DNA of 64,000 nt from positions 21,211 through 85,210 of the forward strand of contig JAJRTY010000001.1 in NCBI GenBank assembly GCA_024278055.1, given 5' to 3'. Within the stretch, counting starts at the first letter, position 1. Each line of letters starts with the position of its first letter. A program made the position numbers and the translations under genes. The DNA is from Alphaproteobacteria bacterium (GTDB lineage: Bacteria > Pseudomonadota > Alphaproteobacteria > Rhizobiales > JAJFHR01). A model generated the notes under the pieces. That model saw only the letters and a list, made by a program, of their open reading frames with translations, was not told where the DNA came from and did no database searches. Shown here piece by piece: positions 53,941 through 62,952 of this stretch.

Positions 53941-55395
53941 CTAAGCCGTCCTTGCTGTCGCATGTTCTGACTGATCTGGCCCGGAAACAGGAAGGGTGAG
54001 GGTGAATGTGCATCCTTCGCCCTTCTGGCTTTCCACAGCCACCGATCCACCATGCATCTCCACCAGTGCCTTGGCCAGGTTGAGACCGATGCCCGTGCCG
54101 ACAATTCCGGTTGATGTCCGCGCCCGGAAATAGAGCTCACCAATCCTTGAGAGATCCTCTTGATCAATACCGATGCCGTGATCGCGTACCGAGATAATCA
54201 CTTGGCCGCCCTCGGCACGTGCCTTGACTTCAATATCAACAGCATCCGGTGCATATTTCACGGCATTTGAGAGCAGATTGGAAAGCATTTGCTCGAGGGA
54301 GCTGCTATCGGCTTGTATGGTTGCGGGAAGGTCGTTCAGATCACATGAAATGATGTGAGTTTGAGATATTTCCTGCTGGTGCGCGCAAACATCGCGTATA
54401 ACCTTGGCTATATCACAAGGTCCAATCTCAACCGTGATCTTTCCTTCTTCCATGCGTGTCACATCAAGCGTGCTCCTCATCAGCCGCGTCATGCGATTAA
54501 CTGCAGATCTGATTTTTTCGATCCTGCGAATAGCTTCTTCAGGTGTCAGGTGGTTCTTGTCGATCCGGCTTTTCATCCGTTGGGCAGTGCCATCGATTAT
54601 GGCCAAAGGCGTGCGAAATTCATGGCTTGCCATGGAAACAAACTCACGCTGCAGTTTGTTAAGTTCCTGTTCCTTAGCCAAGGCTTTCTCCAATTCTACC
54701 GCATTGGTTTTAAGCTCCTGTGTCGCCGCATCTACCAACTCCTGCAGCTGGTTACGGTTTGCGGTTATTTCCTCCTCAAGACGGGTACGGCTTTGAAGGT
54801 CCCGCAACACGAAGAACGTCCAGCACGATGCAACAGCTACCATCAAAACGGTGACGCCCCAAAAGGCGTATCGAGCGACCTTATCAAACCTTGCGGCTGT
54901 GTCAGTCGCATCGACGTAGACCTCGATTGCACCGAGAAAACGACCGTTCTTCATGATAGGAACATAAGCTTCGCCAACAATCGACCTGTCCTGACCGAAT
55001 TTTTCATCTTTGGCAATCATGGCGAAGGTTTCGCCTTTTCTGACAAGCTTATCAAAATATGGCTTTATGTTCCGTTCGCCGATGTCCTCCATCCGTGAGG
55101 CGTGGATAACGATCCCATCTTGACCGAACAGCTTGTATCGGAAAATTCCACCGGTTCGCGACGCGAACTGGAGTGCTTCTCCGGTACTTTTTGAGATTTT
55201 TCCCTGGATGAGTTCATCGTTGATTTCCGGGGTTTGCGACGCGACAAATTCAGCCCAGCGAACAGCATCGCTTATCGTTTCCCGCTCAAGCAAGCTTTCT
55301 TTGAATTCTCGCGATGCATACCATGTTACTGCCAAAGCAAAGGTGCAGATGAGAATAAGGGCAGATATAAGAGGAGCCAGGTTTCTGATTTTCAT
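53941..55395 (-). CDS. Sensor histidine kinase with periplasmic sensor domain
   Basis: This is a kinase of 484 residues from ATG 55395, which has AGGGGG upstream. A first helix (about 7-28) and a second (about 180-205) enclose a periplasmic domain with GIFRYKLFGQDGIVIHAS, of a Cache/PAS-like type. A coiled-coil stretch (EEEITANRNQLQELVDAATQ) leads to the H-box SMASHEFRTPLAIIDGTAQ near 260. N-box NLLSNAVKYAPD, G1 VRDHGIGIDQED and TGIGLNLAKALVEMHGG complete the ATPase domain. It faces the previous kinase tail to tail, 8 bases apart. No regulator gene is adjacent other than 51853, so its partner is unclear. Confidence 0.92.
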   Translation of the reverse strand: MKIRNLAPLISALILICTFALAVTWYASREFKESLLERETISDAVRWAEFVASQTPEINDELIQGKISKSTGEALQFASRTGGIFRYKLFGQDGIVIHASRMEDIGERNIKPYFDKLVRKGETFAMIAKDEKFGQDRSIVGEAYVPIMKNGRFLGAIEVYVDATDTAARFDKVARYAFWGVTVLMVAVASCWTFFVLRDLQSRTRLEEEITANRNQLQELVDAATQELKTNAVELEKALAKEQELNKLQREFVSMASHEFRTPLAIIDGTAQRMKSRIDKNHLTPEEAIRRIEKIRSAVNRMTRLMRSTLDVTRMEEGKITVEIGPCDIAKVIRDVCAHQQEISQTHIISCDLNDLPATIQADSSSLEQMLSNLLSNAVKYAPDAVDIEVKARAEGGQVIISVRDHGIGIDQEDLSRIGELYFRARTSTGIVGTGIGLNLAKALVEMHGGSVAVESQKGEGCTFTLTLPVSGPDQSEHATARTA

Positions 55396-55690
55396 TGCAC
55401 ATGACCCCCTGCTTCTGAGCACTTGAATTGAAATGCTTCCTGGTTATCCGAAGATATCAGCGAACCAGCAGATAGATTGTCGATTGCGTCAAATACTCCT
55501 CCAACCTTATGCTAGCCGACAAAAATTTAGAAACCGTAAAAAGCAAAAAAAATCTCTGCCGGAGAGGGCGTAAACCACCGCCCAATGGCGGCATTACCGA
55601 TTGCCGCAAACGTGTTTGCTGTCGCCCTGAAAACGCGATTACGCTCATCAACGGTGATGGTATGATGGGAAACGCGAACATTTTCCTGCC

Positions 55691-56074
55691 TTATGGCAAC
55701 GGTTGGGGGGCGCCGTTCTTGTCGATGGAAACAAACGTGAAAGTGCCCTCTGTCACCTTGACGCGCTCACCCATCCGTCCGCGTAATACCCAGGCCTCTA
55801 TGTGAATTGAAATAGAGGTGCGTCCGGTTTTGTCAATATGGCAATAAACACACAAAACATCACCTACATTGACGGGGCGTATAAAGGCCATTGCATCAAT
55901 GGCAACTGTAGCCACCCGGCCTTGAGCACGGATGCCAGCAGCGATGCCTCCGGCGATATCCATCTGGGATAAAACCCAGCCGCCAAATATGTCGCCGCTG
56001 GGATTGGCATCACCAGGCATGGCTAGTGTACGGGTGGTGAGTTCACCATGTGGTTCATCTGAAGCATCATTCAT
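55691..56074 (-). CDS. YciA-type acyl-CoA thioesterase
   Basis: This is a 127-residue hotdog-fold thioesterase that hydrolyses acyl-CoA to free acid. GDANPSGDIFGGWVLSQMDIAGGIAA near residues 20-45 is the family signature, with the catalytic Asp in QMD. VNVGDVLCVYCHIDKTGRTSISIHIEAWV follows as the second half of the fold. It is cytoplasmic and stands alone, with non-coding DNA of about 268 bases downstream and 425 bases upstream. Confidence 0.92.
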   Translation of the reverse strand: MNDASDEPHGELTTRTLAMPGDANPSGDIFGGWVLSQMDIAGGIAAGIRAQGRVATVAIDAMAFIRPVNVGDVLCVYCHIDKTGRTSISIHIEAWVLRGRMGERVKVTEGTFTFVSIDKNGAPQPLP

Positions 56075-56499
56075 TTTTTTAATCCCTGTCGTCGACGAAA
56101 TTGTACTTAAGAGTACGGATAAAAGGTTTTCCGTTTTAACTCAAAAAAGCGCAGCTGCGCTTTGGTCCGGTCAAGCCGTGCCACCGCAGGCGTTGCACGC
56201 CATGAAAATACCGGCGGGCGCAGTCTCGAGTGAATCTGTCTTTGCTTGATATGGTCTGTCAATAGGGGGAATACAGGGGAATTGTATACATTTATTAAAA
56301 AATACTGCTCTCGGATTCCATCCAGGCATAATTTGCTGTTCTATTGGTTGTTGGGTGTTTTCGGTATATATTAGGGTGTCGAGAAGGTTTTGCTGCACGG
56401 GTTTATTTTGTTTATGGATGTCAGGCAGGCGCTAATTCTTCCACACCAACATTGGGCTCAGGTATCTTAAATTCTAGCTTGATTTTACCAAAATAGGAA
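56075..56499. other. 425-bp intergenic region between the divergent thioesterase and LysR genes
   Basis: No ORF with family features is seen. The region is AT-rich near both ends and probably carries the two divergent promoters. It contains the inverted repeat GTACTTAAGAGTAC near 56103, the perfect 18-bp palindrome at 56146-56163, and a run of short A/T tracts near 56280-56320. Confidence 0.5.
56146..56163. repeat. Perfect 18-bp palindrome AAAGCGCAGCTGCGCTTT
   Basis: The sequence AAAGCGCAGCTGCGCTTT is identical on both strands, with no loop. It lies about 70 bases upstream of the thioesterase start. It may be a protein-binding site or cause a tight cruciform; there is no direct evidence for either. 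Confidence 0.5.
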
Positions 56500-56505
56500 A
56501 TGGCA

Positions 56506-57447
56506 ATGGAACTAAAATGGCTGGAGGATTTTCTGGTGTTGAGTACAGCAGGTAACTTTCGCATAGCGGCACAGCAACGCAGTGTTTCGCAACCCGCTTT
56601 TAGTCGCCGCATTCAAGCGCTTGAAGCCTGGATTGGAGCCCCGCTGATCGACAGGGCAAGCCAGCCTTCGCAACTGACAGAGGCCGGCAAACTGTTTTTG
56701 CCTGTAGCGCGAAAGATTGTTGATCTAGCCAAAGTTGGAAAAGAAAACGTTCAAATGCAGGTTCTGGATGACAAGGAGAAAATGCGGTTTTCAACTCTCG
56801 GCACACTTTCACAGATTTTTATGCCTGGATGGCTAAAAAGTCTTCAGCCTTATATTGATGCCAACCAGTATATCGTCAAAACTGAGTATGGCACAATTTT
56901 AAGCTATTTTTCGGCGCTGGAGGAAAACTCCGTTGATTTTTTTATAAGCTATCTGGATCCCAGAACCGGGTTGCAAGGTGATGCTGCAATTTTTACGTCA
57001 CTAAAGCTTGGCGAAGAATCGCTAGTCCCCGTGGCCAGTCCAAATGAAGATGGCACCCCACGTTGGTGGCTTCCCGACAAGCCGCAAGGTCCAATACCCT
57101 GCCTTCATACGCTTTTTGATAATTCACCGTGGCCCATCAAAAATCACATGGAGGGCAAGTATAGCGACCTGACATTCAAATCTGTGTATGAATCATCAAT
57201 TGGCACCACGCTAAAGGCAATGGCGGTTGAAGGTTTTGGTTTGGCCTGGATGCCACTCACACTCGTTATCGATGACCTGGCAAGCGGACGGCTTGTTCGG
57301 GCAGCAGAACCAACGGATGATATTCTTGTCGATATCGAAATTTTTCGCTGTTTAAAATACAACGAACCCCGGGTGGATAAATTCTGGAAAGTTTTACAGG
57401 AACAGGGGATGCGCCCGTCTACCACTCGTAAGATAAGAGCGGATTAG
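56506..57447 (+). CDS. LysR-family transcriptional regulator
   Basis: This is a 313-residue regulator. The N-terminal helix-turn-helix (residues 1-60) reads MELKWLEDFLVLSTAGNFRIAAQ and SVSQPAFSRRIQALEAWIGAPLIDR. The rest is the effector-binding domain (about 90-300). I prefer ATG 56506 (preceded by TAGGAAATGG) over 56500; the two differ by two codons. The gene is followed at 254 bases by the aap-type transport operon on the same strand, so it may control that operon or the divergent thioesterase. The ligand is unknown. Confidence 0.92.
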   Translation: MELKWLEDFLVLSTAGNFRIAAQQRSVSQPAFSRRIQALEAWIGAPLIDRASQPSQLTEAGKLFLPVARKIVDLAKVGKENVQMQVLDDKEKMRFSTLGTLSQIFMPGWLKSLQPYIDANQYIVKTEYGTILSYFSALEENSVDFFISYLDPRTGLQGDAAIFTSLKLGEESLVPVASPNEDGTPRWWLPDKPQGPIPCLHTLFDNSPWPIKNHMEGKYSDLTFKSVYESSIGTTLKAMAVEGFGLAWMPLTLVIDDLASGRLVRAAEPTDDILVDIEIFRCLKYNEPRVDKFWKVLQEQGMRPSTTRKIRAD

Positions 57448-57498
57448 CAAACTGCTCAATTCGTACCGGTGCCTCTGTGCTCATAACCATTGTGGATG

Positions 57499-57539
57499 AA
57501 TAGCTCAAGTGATGCAAAAAATGCATGACTTGAGCTATT
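57499..57539 (+). terminator. Long hairpin between the LysR gene and aapJ
   Basis: AATAGCTCAAGTGATGCA and TGCATGACTTGAGCTATT form 18-bp arms with one mismatch around a loop of five A. It lies 52 bases after the LysR stop. No T tract follows, so it may serve as a rho-independent-like terminator, a stabiliser, or a symmetrical operator for the aap promoter. Confidence 0.55.
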
Positions 57540-57700
57540 AAAGGTATTGGACTGGCCCCACTCTTTTACCGTACTATTTGGTTGCGACAGGGAGAATGGC
57601 GGGAGGGAACGGGTCGAAGTAAAAATTCGATCGCGAGATTTTTCATTCTTTTCGGTCCCCCAATTGAAGTAAGACAAACTACCAAAGGGAGAACAATCAA

Positions 57701-58741
57701 ATGAAATTATTAGCTTTACTAACATCGGTTGCCGCCGTGTCGGCAATGGCCTTTACCGGGGTCACCACGGCTTATGCTGAAAGCACATTGGAAATCGTCA
57801 AGAAACGCGGTCATGTGCGTTGTCAGGTCGGTCCACCTTCACCTGGTTATTACAATCTTGATGCCAGTGGCAAGTGGTATGGACTTGATGTGTCTGTGTG
57901 CCAAGGCGTTGCAGCGGCTGTTTTTGGCGACAAAACCAAACTTGAAATTCAATCGGTCAGCTCTCAGGCACGCTTTACCGCACTGGCGAATGGCGAGTCC
58001 GATCTGTTGTCACGAACAGCAACCTGGACACTGACCCGCGATACCCAGCTTGGCATCGATTTCGTTGCCACACTGTTTTATGATGGCCAGGGATTTACCG
58101 TGCGTAAAGACAGCGGCATAACCAGTGCTCTACAACTCAAGGGTGCCAAGGTTTGCGTGACCACCGGTACAACAACCGAACTTAATCTGGCTGACTTCAG
58201 CCGGGCGAACAATCTCAATATCAGCGCAGTTACTTTTGAGGATTACAATGTTCGTGACGATACATACGTCAAGGGTGGTTGTGATGCGGTGACTGGTGAT
58301 AAGTCATCAATGGCTGGCAATCTGGCAGCTTTTCCGGTTCCGGCAGATCACATTATTCTGCCTGAGACACTTTCCAAAGAACCCCTGGCACCAGCCGTGC
58401 GGCATGGGGACAACCAGTGGGGAGATATTGTCAGGTGGACAGTGTTTGCCATGATCAATGCTGAAGAACTGGGTATTACCAGTGCCAATATTGATGATTT
58501 GCGCACCAATTCGAAAAACCCGTCTATACGCCGCTTCCTGGGCGTTGAGGGCAATATCAACGAAGGTTTGGGACTGTCCAAGGATTGGGCCTATAATATT
58601 ATCAAGCAGGTTGGTAATTACGGCGAAAACTATGAAAAGTACATGGGTAGTGGCGAACAAGGCATCGGCATTCCTCGGGAAGGATCAGCCAACGCCCTTT
58701 GGACCAATGGCGGCCTGATGTACTCTCCTCCTATGCGTTAG
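57701..58741 (+). CDS. aapJ: General L-amino acid ABC transporter, periplasmic binding protein
   Basis: This is a 346-residue periplasmic binding protein of the polar amino-acid family. Residues 1-26 are a signal peptide ending AYA. The mature part begins ESTLEIVKKRGHVRCQVGPPSPGYYNLD, the AapJ pattern, and the ligand-binding region includes ALANGESDLLSRTATWTLTRDTQ near residue 95. CVTTGTTTELNLADF follows near residue 150. AapJ of rhizobia binds a wide range of L-amino acids. The ribosome site GGGAGAAC is 8 bases before ATG. It is first of the jQMP operon and separated from the permease gene by a hairpin. Confidence 0.93.
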   Translation: MKLLALLTSVAAVSAMAFTGVTTAYAESTLEIVKKRGHVRCQVGPPSPGYYNLDASGKWYGLDVSVCQGVAAAVFGDKTKLEIQSVSSQARFTALANGESDLLSRTATWTLTRDTQLGIDFVATLFYDGQGFTVRKDSGITSALQLKGAKVCVTTGTTTELNLADFSRANNLNISAVTFEDYNVRDDTYVKGGCDAVTGDKSSMAGNLAAFPVPADHIILPETLSKEPLAPAVRHGDNQWGDIVRWTVFAMINAEELGITSANIDDLRTNSKNPSIRRFLGVEGNINEGLGLSKDWAYNIIKQVGNYGENYEKYMGSGEQGIGIPREGSANALWTNGGLMYSPPMR

Positions 58742-58776
58742 AGCCAACATCTGGATTTTTATCGTTGGTGTAACAG

Positions 58777-58813
58777 CTGGTGCCAAATTAATTACATCAT
58801 GGTTTGGCACCAG
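58777..58813 (+). terminator. Intercistronic hairpin between aapJ and aapQ
   Basis: CTGGTGCCAAA and TTTGGCACCAG are perfect 11-bp arms with a 15-base loop, located 36 bases after the aapJ stop. Hairpins in this place are common in binding-protein operons, where they stabilise the upstream mRNA or partly stop transcription so that binding protein outnumbers permease. Confidence 0.65.
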
Positions 58814-58858
58814 TAGTTTGCGCTATAATAAATACTATTTTCTCAGGGGGAGAACATA

Positions 58859-60076
58859 GTGGCAATTGGAGACAAGGGGGGCGATGCTGTACGCGTCAAA
58901 CCCAAAGAGAAATTCGATTTTTTCCATGACGAACGGGTTCGTTCTTTTTTCTATCAGCTGCTGACAGCAGCCTTCGTCGGCTGGTTTGTCTGGTATCTTA
59001 TCAGCAATACAGCGCAGAACCTAGAAGCGCGTGGAATGAACACCGGTTTTGGTTTTCTCAATGTCGCAGCCGGATTTGACACAGATTTCAAACTCATTGC
59101 CTATGAACCCGGTGTGGGAACATACGGTCGTATTTTTCTGATCGGCGCACTCAACACGCTATATGTTTCATTTCTGGCTATCATCGCCAGCACTATACTT
59201 GGTTTTACCATAGGTGTTCTAAGGCTCTCCAGTAACTGGTTGGTGTCCAAGGTGGCGCTGGCTTATGTGGAAATTTTTCGCAATACCCCTTTGTTAATCC
59301 AGATTATTTTCTGGTATATCGGGGTTTTTTCGCTGCTGCCCAGGGTCAAGAACAGTATGGACCTGTCTGGCGGCGCAGAGGTTTTGCTCCTTAACAACCG
59401 TGGTCTTTATACCGCCTGGCCTGTGCCGGGGGACCTGTTGTGGATGACGGGTGCTACATTTATTATTGCAGCAATCGGGGTGTTTGTTTTCAGGCGCTGG
59501 GCGCAAAAACGCCAGGATGCTACCGGTCAGATAATACCGACTTTCCTTCCAAGTGTCGCAATGCTGATTATTCTGCCCGGCATTGTTTATTTTATAACTG
59601 GAACTCCGCTCACCTGGGACATACCAAAGCTTGAGGGGTTTAACTTCGTCGGCGGTGCCAGTCTGCCGCCAGCTTTTCTGGCCCTGCTGGTCGCTTTGAC
59701 AATTTATCATGCAGCCTTTTTGGCTGAAACCGTGCGGGCCGGCATATTATCTGTAAGCGGGGGCCAGCATGATGCCGCCAAGGCAATTGGATTGCAGAAA
59801 AATCGGGTCATGTCCCTTGTCATTATTCCCCAGGCGATGCCGGCTATTGTTCCTCCCATGATCAGCTTGTGGATGAACACCGTCAAAAATTCTTCACTTG
59901 CCATCGCCATTGGCTATTCAGATGTTGTTTCTCTTTTCATGCAGACAGCGTTGAATCAGGCCGGTTATGCAATTGAAATGGTTGGTATGACCATGGCTTT
60001 TTACATGTTTATCAGCCTGACTATTTCGTTTTTCCTGAATATTTACAATAAACGTGTGCAACTGGTGGAGCGCTGA
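58859..60076 (+). CDS. aapQ: General L-amino acid ABC transporter, permease AapQ
   Basis: This is a 405-residue inner-membrane permease, longer than typical HisM-type permeases as in other AapQ. It has about eight hydrophobic segments. EIFRNTPLLIQIIFWYIGVF near residue 140 and the EAA loop ETVRAGILSVSGGQHDAAKAIGL near residue 290 mark the binding-protein-dependent type. The start is GTG 58859 with CAGGGGGAG upstream. aapM starts two bases after its stop, so they are translationally coupled and should form a heterodimer. Confidence 0.92.
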   Translation: MAIGDKGGDAVRVKPKEKFDFFHDERVRSFFYQLLTAAFVGWFVWYLISNTAQNLEARGMNTGFGFLNVAAGFDTDFKLIAYEPGVGTYGRIFLIGALNTLYVSFLAIIASTILGFTIGVLRLSSNWLVSKVALAYVEIFRNTPLLIQIIFWYIGVFSLLPRVKNSMDLSGGAEVLLLNNRGLYTAWPVPGDLLWMTGATFIIAAIGVFVFRRWAQKRQDATGQIIPTFLPSVAMLIILPGIVYFITGTPLTWDIPKLEGFNFVGGASLPPAFLALLVALTIYHAAFLAETVRAGILSVSGGQHDAAKAIGLQKNRVMSLVIIPQAMPAIVPPMISLWMNTVKNSSLAIAIGYSDVVSLFMQTALNQAGYAIEMVGMTMAFYMFISLTISFFLNIYNKRVQLVER

Positions 60077-60078
60077 GC

Positions 60079-61407
60079 ATGGCTATTATAAAAGCGCAAA
60101 AAACGCCCGACAGAGCAGCGCCACTGTCTGAAAGGTCGGTCATTGGCTGGATGCGCAAGAACTTGTTCAGTTCTGTGACAAACAGCATCCTCACCATTGT
60201 CACTCTTTATTTGGTTTACATAACGGTAAAGGGATTGTGGATCTGGGGAGTTGCTGATGCCGTGTTTGTTGCAAATACAAGGCGAGAGTGTTTCAGTATC
60301 AGTATTAATGGAGCCTGCTGGGCCGGTGTCATCGCCTGGCTCGATAATATTTTCTATGGTCGCTATCCCAGAGCAGAATTGTGGCGGGTTGATCTTGGTG
60401 CGATATTGCTGGTTGTCTGGATGCTGCCGCTTTGGTTGCCAAGGGTCAAGGCAAAGGTTCTGATCGGCCTGAGTACTGTATTCCTTTATCCTTTCCTCGC
60501 CGGGTATCTCTTTACCGGCGGCGACAAGGGACTGTTCCTGCAGGTGATGGTCACCGCAGCAATCGTTTGTCTGATAGTAAATATCCTGCATAGCGCCATT
60601 GGCGTAATTAGCGGCAAAAGTCTGCCGGAATTCCTGATTAACCTGTTGGGCCAAAGTGCCGCATCAGACAAGAGCCAGCGCAACATTCTTCTCGGCATTC
60701 TTGTGGCAGCCTTTGCGGTGGTCTTCACCTGGCAGGCGGGCTGGAACATTCAGAGCGTTTCCTGGACCAAGTGGGGAGGGCTGTTCCTCACGATGGTCAT
60801 AGCAGGTGTTGGCATCGCTTCAGCCCTGCCTGGTGGAATTATTCTAGCCCTTGGCCGGCGTTCAAAACTACCTGTAATCCGGGTGCTCAGCACTTCATTC
60901 ATTGAAATCTTTCGCTCAGTACCCTTGATTACCGTGCTGTTCATGGCGACAACCATGTTTCCCTTGTTCATGCCCGAGGGCTTTGTTCTCAACAAGCTGG
61001 TTCAGGTTATTATCGCTGTTTGCCTGTTCAACGCCTGCTACATGGCCGAGACTGTGCGCGCCGGTTTGCAGGCTATTCCAAAAGGCCAGTTTGAAGGAGC
61101 CCACACCATTGGTCTTGGTTACTGGGGTACTATGGGCCTGATTGTCATGCCCCAGGCCCTGAAGCACATGATTCCGAATATTGTAGGAAGTTTTATCGGG
61201 TTGCTGAAAGATACCACCCTGGTATCAATCATCGGGTTGTTCGATATTCTGGGAATGTTGCGCTCAATCAGTAAAGACGTGCCATGGCTGGGGCTTCATT
61301 TAGAGCCGCTGATATTTGGCGCTATTTTATTCTTTATAATTTGCTTTGCCATGTCCAAGTACAGCCGCTACCTGGAAGTAAAGCTGTCAACTGACCACAA
61401 GAATTGA
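60079..61407 (+). CDS. aapM: General L-amino acid ABC transporter, permease AapM
   Basis: This is a 442-residue permease partner of AapQ. The C-terminal half contains EIFRSVPLITVLFMATTMFPL near residue 275 and the EAA loop ETVRAGLQAIPKGQFEGAHTIGL near residue 330, which binds the ATPase. The N-terminal half has several hydrophobic segments and a long periplasmic part. The start overlaps closely the end of aapQ. The ATPase gene follows 24 bases later. Confidence 0.92.
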   Translation: MAIIKAQKTPDRAAPLSERSVIGWMRKNLFSSVTNSILTIVTLYLVYITVKGLWIWGVADAVFVANTRRECFSISINGACWAGVIAWLDNIFYGRYPRAELWRVDLGAILLVVWMLPLWLPRVKAKVLIGLSTVFLYPFLAGYLFTGGDKGLFLQVMVTAAIVCLIVNILHSAIGVISGKSLPEFLINLLGQSAASDKSQRNILLGILVAAFAVVFTWQAGWNIQSVSWTKWGGLFLTMVIAGVGIASALPGGIILALGRRSKLPVIRVLSTSFIEIFRSVPLITVLFMATTMFPLFMPEGFVLNKLVQVIIAVCLFNACYMAETVRAGLQAIPKGQFEGAHTIGLGYWGTMGLIVMPQALKHMIPNIVGSFIGLLKDTTLVSIIGLFDILGMLRSISKDVPWLGLHLEPLIFGAILFFIICFAMSKYSRYLEVKLSTDHKN

Positions 61408-61431
61408 TCCGGCAAAGCCGGGGGAGAAAGC

Positions 61432-62226
61432 ATGGTAGATAAAAAAACGCAGAAAATTGAAGAGACTACCGGACAACTTGCTTCTGCAGCATCCACTGAA
61501 GTGATCATAGATCTCAATCAGGTTAACAAGTGGTATGGTGATTTTCATGTGCTCAAGGATATTGATCTTGTCGTTCACAAGGGTGAGCGGATTGTTGTTT
61601 GTGGTCCATCGGGTTCGGGAAAATCAACCCTCATCCGCTGTATCAACCATCTTGAGGAACACCAGGAAGGCAGCATTGTTGTCGACGGTATAACGCTGGA
61701 TAAAAACCTCAAGAACATTGATCACATTCGCACCGAAGTCGGCATGGTGTTGCAAAGCTTCAACCTGTTTCCCCATCTTTCCGTGCTCGAAAATCTCACC
61801 CTGGGTCCGATCTGGGTTCGCAAGATGCCCAAAGCCGAGGCCGTAGCCAACGCCATGAAATATCTTGAACGGGTCAAAATCCCGGAACAGGTCGACAAAT
61901 TTCCCGGCCAGCTTTCAGGCGGGCAACAGCAGCGCGTGGCTATCGCCCGCTCTTTATGCATGAACCCCAAGATCATGCTGTTTGACGAACCAACTTCTGC
62001 TCTTGATCCGGAAATGATCAAGGAGGTTCTTGATGTCATGGTCGAACTGGCGGACACCGGCATGACGATGATCGTGGTGACCCACGAGATGGGGTTTGCC
62101 AAGACCATTGCTGATCGTGTGATTTTTATGGATGAAGGCGACATCGTTGAGGAAAACGAACCCATTGAGGTTTTCGATAATCCTCAACATGAACGAACCA
62201 AGCTGTTTCTCAGCCAGATTTTGTAA
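61432..62226 (+). CDS. aapP: General L-amino acid ABC transporter, ATPase AapP
   Basis: This is a 264-residue ATP-binding subunit. The Walker A motif is [10 protein letters not shown] near residue 60. The signature [15 protein letters not shown] lies near 160 and Walker [16 protein letters not shown] near 182, with switch His in VVTHEMGF near 215. It powers uptake through AapQM. Start ATG 61432 follows GGGGGAGAAAGC. The dipeptidase gene begins 40 bases later, so the operon may extend to the PHP gene. Confidence 0.95.
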   Translation: MVDKKTQKIEETTGQLASAASTEVIIDLNQVNKWYGDFHVLKDIDLVVHKGERIVVCGPSGSGKSTLIRCINHLEEHQEGSIVVDGITLDKNLKNIDHIRTEVGMVLQSFNLFPHLSVLENLTLGPIWVRKMPKAEAVANAMKYLERVKIPEQVDKFPGQLSGGQQQRVAIARSLCMNPKIMLFDEPTSALDPEMIKEVLDVMVELADTGMTMIVVTHEMGFAKTIADRVIFMDEGDIVEENEPIEVFDNPQHERTKLFLSQIL

Positions 62227-62266
62227 ACCGTTTCACTCATGATTTACTGACTAGCGGATCAGATAA

Positions 62267-62860
62267 ATGATTAAAGTAACCGAACGCGAAACTCCCGTTG
62301 ACATTGTAACACTTGCCGAGACCGATCGCTTGTTCCTTAACCCGCTTGAAACCGATGACTGGCGCATCAGGCGGGTTATTCGTGACAAGGTCATAGCCTG
62401 TGCTGAAGCGCTGCCCGACGGTTTATGCCTGATGATTTTCGAGGCCTTCCGCTCCCGGGCACGCCAGTGGGAATTGTGGAACCCGGTTGTTGCCGACATT
62501 AGCAAAAACAATCCTGACTGGAGCGAGGCCGAGGTCTATAGAGAATCCTCGCGCTGGGTTTCTCCGCCGGATGGTTTTGGCAGCGGCCACCAGGCAGGGG
62601 CGGCAATAGACGTCAAGCTTGCCCGCGCGGATCGCAGCGAACTGGAATTCGGTGGGCTGATGAAAGGCTTGTCCGGGGTTGCACCAACCAATTGGCCTGT
62701 TGCGCCCGAAATACGAAAAAACCGCAATATGCTCGTTGCGGCAATGCACAGTGTGGGCATGATAAATTACCCGGATGAATGGTGGCATTTTTCCTACGGT
62801 GACCGGCTGTGGGCCGAAGTGACCAACCGGGAAGAGGCGTTTTTCGCTCCGATTGATTAA
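62267..62860 (+). CDS. VanX/DdpX-type D-alanyl-D-alanine dipeptidase (M15)
   Basis: This is a 197-residue zinc peptidase of the M15 family. The Zn-binding motif is SGHQAGAAIDVKL (His near residue 107, Asp near 114), and EWWHFSYGDRLW near residue 167 carries the catalytic Glu and second His. The SSRWVSPP segment near residue 92 is like that of VanX. It lacks a signal peptide, so it should act in the cytoplasm on D-Ala-D-Ala or another dipeptide. Linked to an amino-acid importer, it suggests use of peptidoglycan-derived dipeptides as nutrients rather than glycopeptide resistance, but that is inference. Confidence 0.88.
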   Translation: MIKVTERETPVDIVTLAETDRLFLNPLETDDWRIRRVIRDKVIACAEALPDGLCLMIFEAFRSRARQWELWNPVVADISKNNPDWSEAEVYRESSRWVSPPDGFGSGHQAGAAIDVKLARADRSELEFGGLMKGLSGVAPTNWPVAPEIRKNRNMLVAAMHSVGMINYPDEWWHFSYGDRLWAEVTNREEAFFAPID

Positions 62861-62952
62861 CCCGAGAAGAACGTTAATGAAAATCCAAAATCCCCCGTGA
62901 GGCATATTTCCAGGCGACCTGACATCGAAAAAACCATACGGAATCCTTAATC

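Noticed and set aside
62267-62860. Reading the VanX-like dipeptidase as vancomycin resistance
   Set aside because: No VanH or VanA genes are present, the organism is Gram-negative, and the location behind an amino-acid importer fits nutrient use better.
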